From: Hymenobacter montanus
GTDB lineage: Bacteria; Bacteroidota; Bacteroidia; Cytophagales; Hymenobacteraceae
Assembly (NCBI RefSeq): GCF_014699115.1
Contig: NZ_JACXAD010000004.1
Span: 124,001 to 188,000, forward strand
Reading direction: 5' to 3'
Length of the DNA: 64,000 bases
In this document: one piece after another, positions 63,166-64,000 of the stretch
Layout of the letters: each line of letters opens with the position of its first letter
Numbering within the stretch: position 1 is the stretch's first letter
The notes under the pieces: model-generated
What the model was told of the DNA's origin: nothing
Seen by the model: only the letters and a program-made list of their open reading frames with translations
Databases searched by the model: none
Made by a program: the position numbers and the translations under genes

Positions 63166-63804
63166 ATGGAACTCTCAGTTTATAGCCTCAAAGGCGAAGA
63201 CACCGGCCGCAAGGTAACCCTGTCTGACGCCATCTTCGGCCTCGAGCCGAACGAGCACGTGATGTACCTGGACGTGAAGCAGTACCTGGCCAACCAGCGC
63301 CAGGGCACGCACAAGTCCAAGCAGCGCAACGAGGTGCACGGCACCACGAAGAAGCTCAAGAAACAAAAAGGTACGGGCGGTGCCCGTGCCGGCAGCATGA
63401 AGTCGGGCGTATTCGTAGGCGGCGGCCGCATGTTCGGCCCGCAGCCCCGCGACTACAGCTTCAAGCTCAACAAGAAGACCAAGCGCGTAGCCCGCCTCTC
63501 GGCCCTGTCGAGCCTGGCCAAGGACGGCAAAATCTCCCTCGTGGAAAACATTGCCTTCGACGCTCCCCGCACCAAGGACTTCGTCGCCATCCTGGACGGC
63601 CTCAAGCTGAACAATGGCAAAAAGACCATGCTCGTTACCGGCGCGGTAAACAAGAACGTGGTCCTCAGCGCCCGCAATCTGCAAAAAGTGAAAGTGTCGA
63701 CGCCCATCGGCCTCAACACCCACGACCTGCTGAACACGGATACGCTGCTGATTTCGGAAGACGGCATGGCCTCATTGGTTCAACTCTATAGCACCGCCGA
63801 ATAA
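63166..63804 (+). CDS. rplD: 50S ribosomal protein L4
   Basis: A 212-residue protein that lines the exit tunnel and in some bacteria represses the S10 operon. VKQYLANQRQGTHKSKQRNE and the tunnel loop KKQKGTGGARAGSMKSGVFV are clear, followed by GGGRMFGPQPRDYSFKL. Full length, 8 bases after rplC; its stop overlaps the rplW ATG by one base. Confidence 0.98.
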   Translation: MELSVYSLKGEDTGRKVTLSDAIFGLEPNEHVMYLDVKQYLANQRQGTHKSKQRNEVHGTTKKLKKQKGTGGARAGSMKSGVFVGGGRMFGPQPRDYSFKLNKKTKRVARLSALSSLAKDGKISLVENIAFDAPRTKDFVAILDGLKLNNGKKTMLVTGAVNKNVVLSARNLQKVKVSTPIGLNTHDLLNTDTLLISEDGMASLVQLYSTAE

Positions 63805-64000
63805 TGAGCACGCTGAAACGTCCTATCGTGACCGAAAAGGCCACCGGCCTCAACGAAAAAGGTCGCTACACTTTCGAAGTGGAGCGCACGGCCAATAAAG
63901 TGCAAATCAAGAAGGACATCGAAGCGCTGTACGGCGTGACGGTGACCGACATCAACACGATGCGCACCATTGGCAAAATGAAAACCAAGGGCACCAAGGG
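63804..64000 (+). CDS. rplW: 50S ribosomal protein L23, 3' end cut by the window edge
   Basis: About 65 codons are visible: STLKRPIVTEKATGLNEKGR, then YTFEVERTANKVQIKKDIEA and LYGVTVTDINTMR, the N-terminal two-thirds of L23, which surrounds the tunnel exit and docks trigger factor and SRP. It continues beyond the right edge. Confidence 0.95.
   Translation, partial: MSTLKRPIVTEKATGLNEKGRYTFEVERTANKVQIKKDIEALYGVTVTDINTMRTIGKMKTKGTK

Overview
The window looks like a chromosomal segment of a Bacteroidota bacterium, most likely a Hymenobacter-like member of the Cytophagales. The evidence is a GC-rich sequence, genes without clear Shine-Dalgarno sites, repeated promoters of the Bacteroidota type (TTG or TTTG, 19-22 bases, TAnnTTTG), several secreted proteins with type IX secretion (T9SS) C-terminal sorting domains, a PorP/SprF-family protein, and the Bacteroidota order of translation genes.

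Layout. Positions 1-16900 are accessory: a truncated surface-repeat protein, a small regulatory-like-domain protein, a VOC protein, a lipoprotein, a decayed M36 metallopeptidase joined to the end of a T9SS type A protein gene, a GH43 glycosidase, a T9SS metalloprotease, an acetyltransferase, a lipoprotein, a membrane protein and a GT2-GT9 pair. Positions 16900-24230 are housekeeping: an ECF sigma factor with a small zinc-binding anti-sigma candidate, gmk-nadD, the convergent biotin carrier-pyrH-frr cluster, and an M1 aminopeptidase. Positions 24237-44459 hold the translation and transcription supercluster: tRNA-Tyr, -Gly, -Thr, tuf, tRNA-Trp, secE, nusG, rplK, rplA, rplJ, rplL, rpoB, rpoC, an accessory insert (lipoprotein, toxin-antitoxin-like GNAT pair, DUF3467), then rpsL, rpsG, fusA, rpsJ. 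From 62442 the S10 cluster resumes with its own promoter: rplC, rplD, rplW.

Between rpsJ and rplC, which are normally adjacent, lies an 18-kb surface island. It holds a 4662-residue T9SS type B adhesin, its PorP/SprF-like partner, a small regulatory-like-domain protein and an O-antigen ligase family protein. The adhesin has 26 Ig-like repeats; the last 20 form a higher-order array of five four-domain blocks of about 1.13 kb. A G11 tract early in its coding sequence makes it a candidate phase-variable gene.

The most unusual non-coding signal is a family of intergenic hairpins. Each arm is a degenerate tandem repeat of period 7 or 8, and the two arms are complementary to each other. The words differ at every locus but the architecture is the same. 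They lie between nusG/rplK, rpoB/rpoC, rpsL/rpsG and rpsG/fusA, with weaker examples elsewhere; two of them end within 10 bases of the next start codon.
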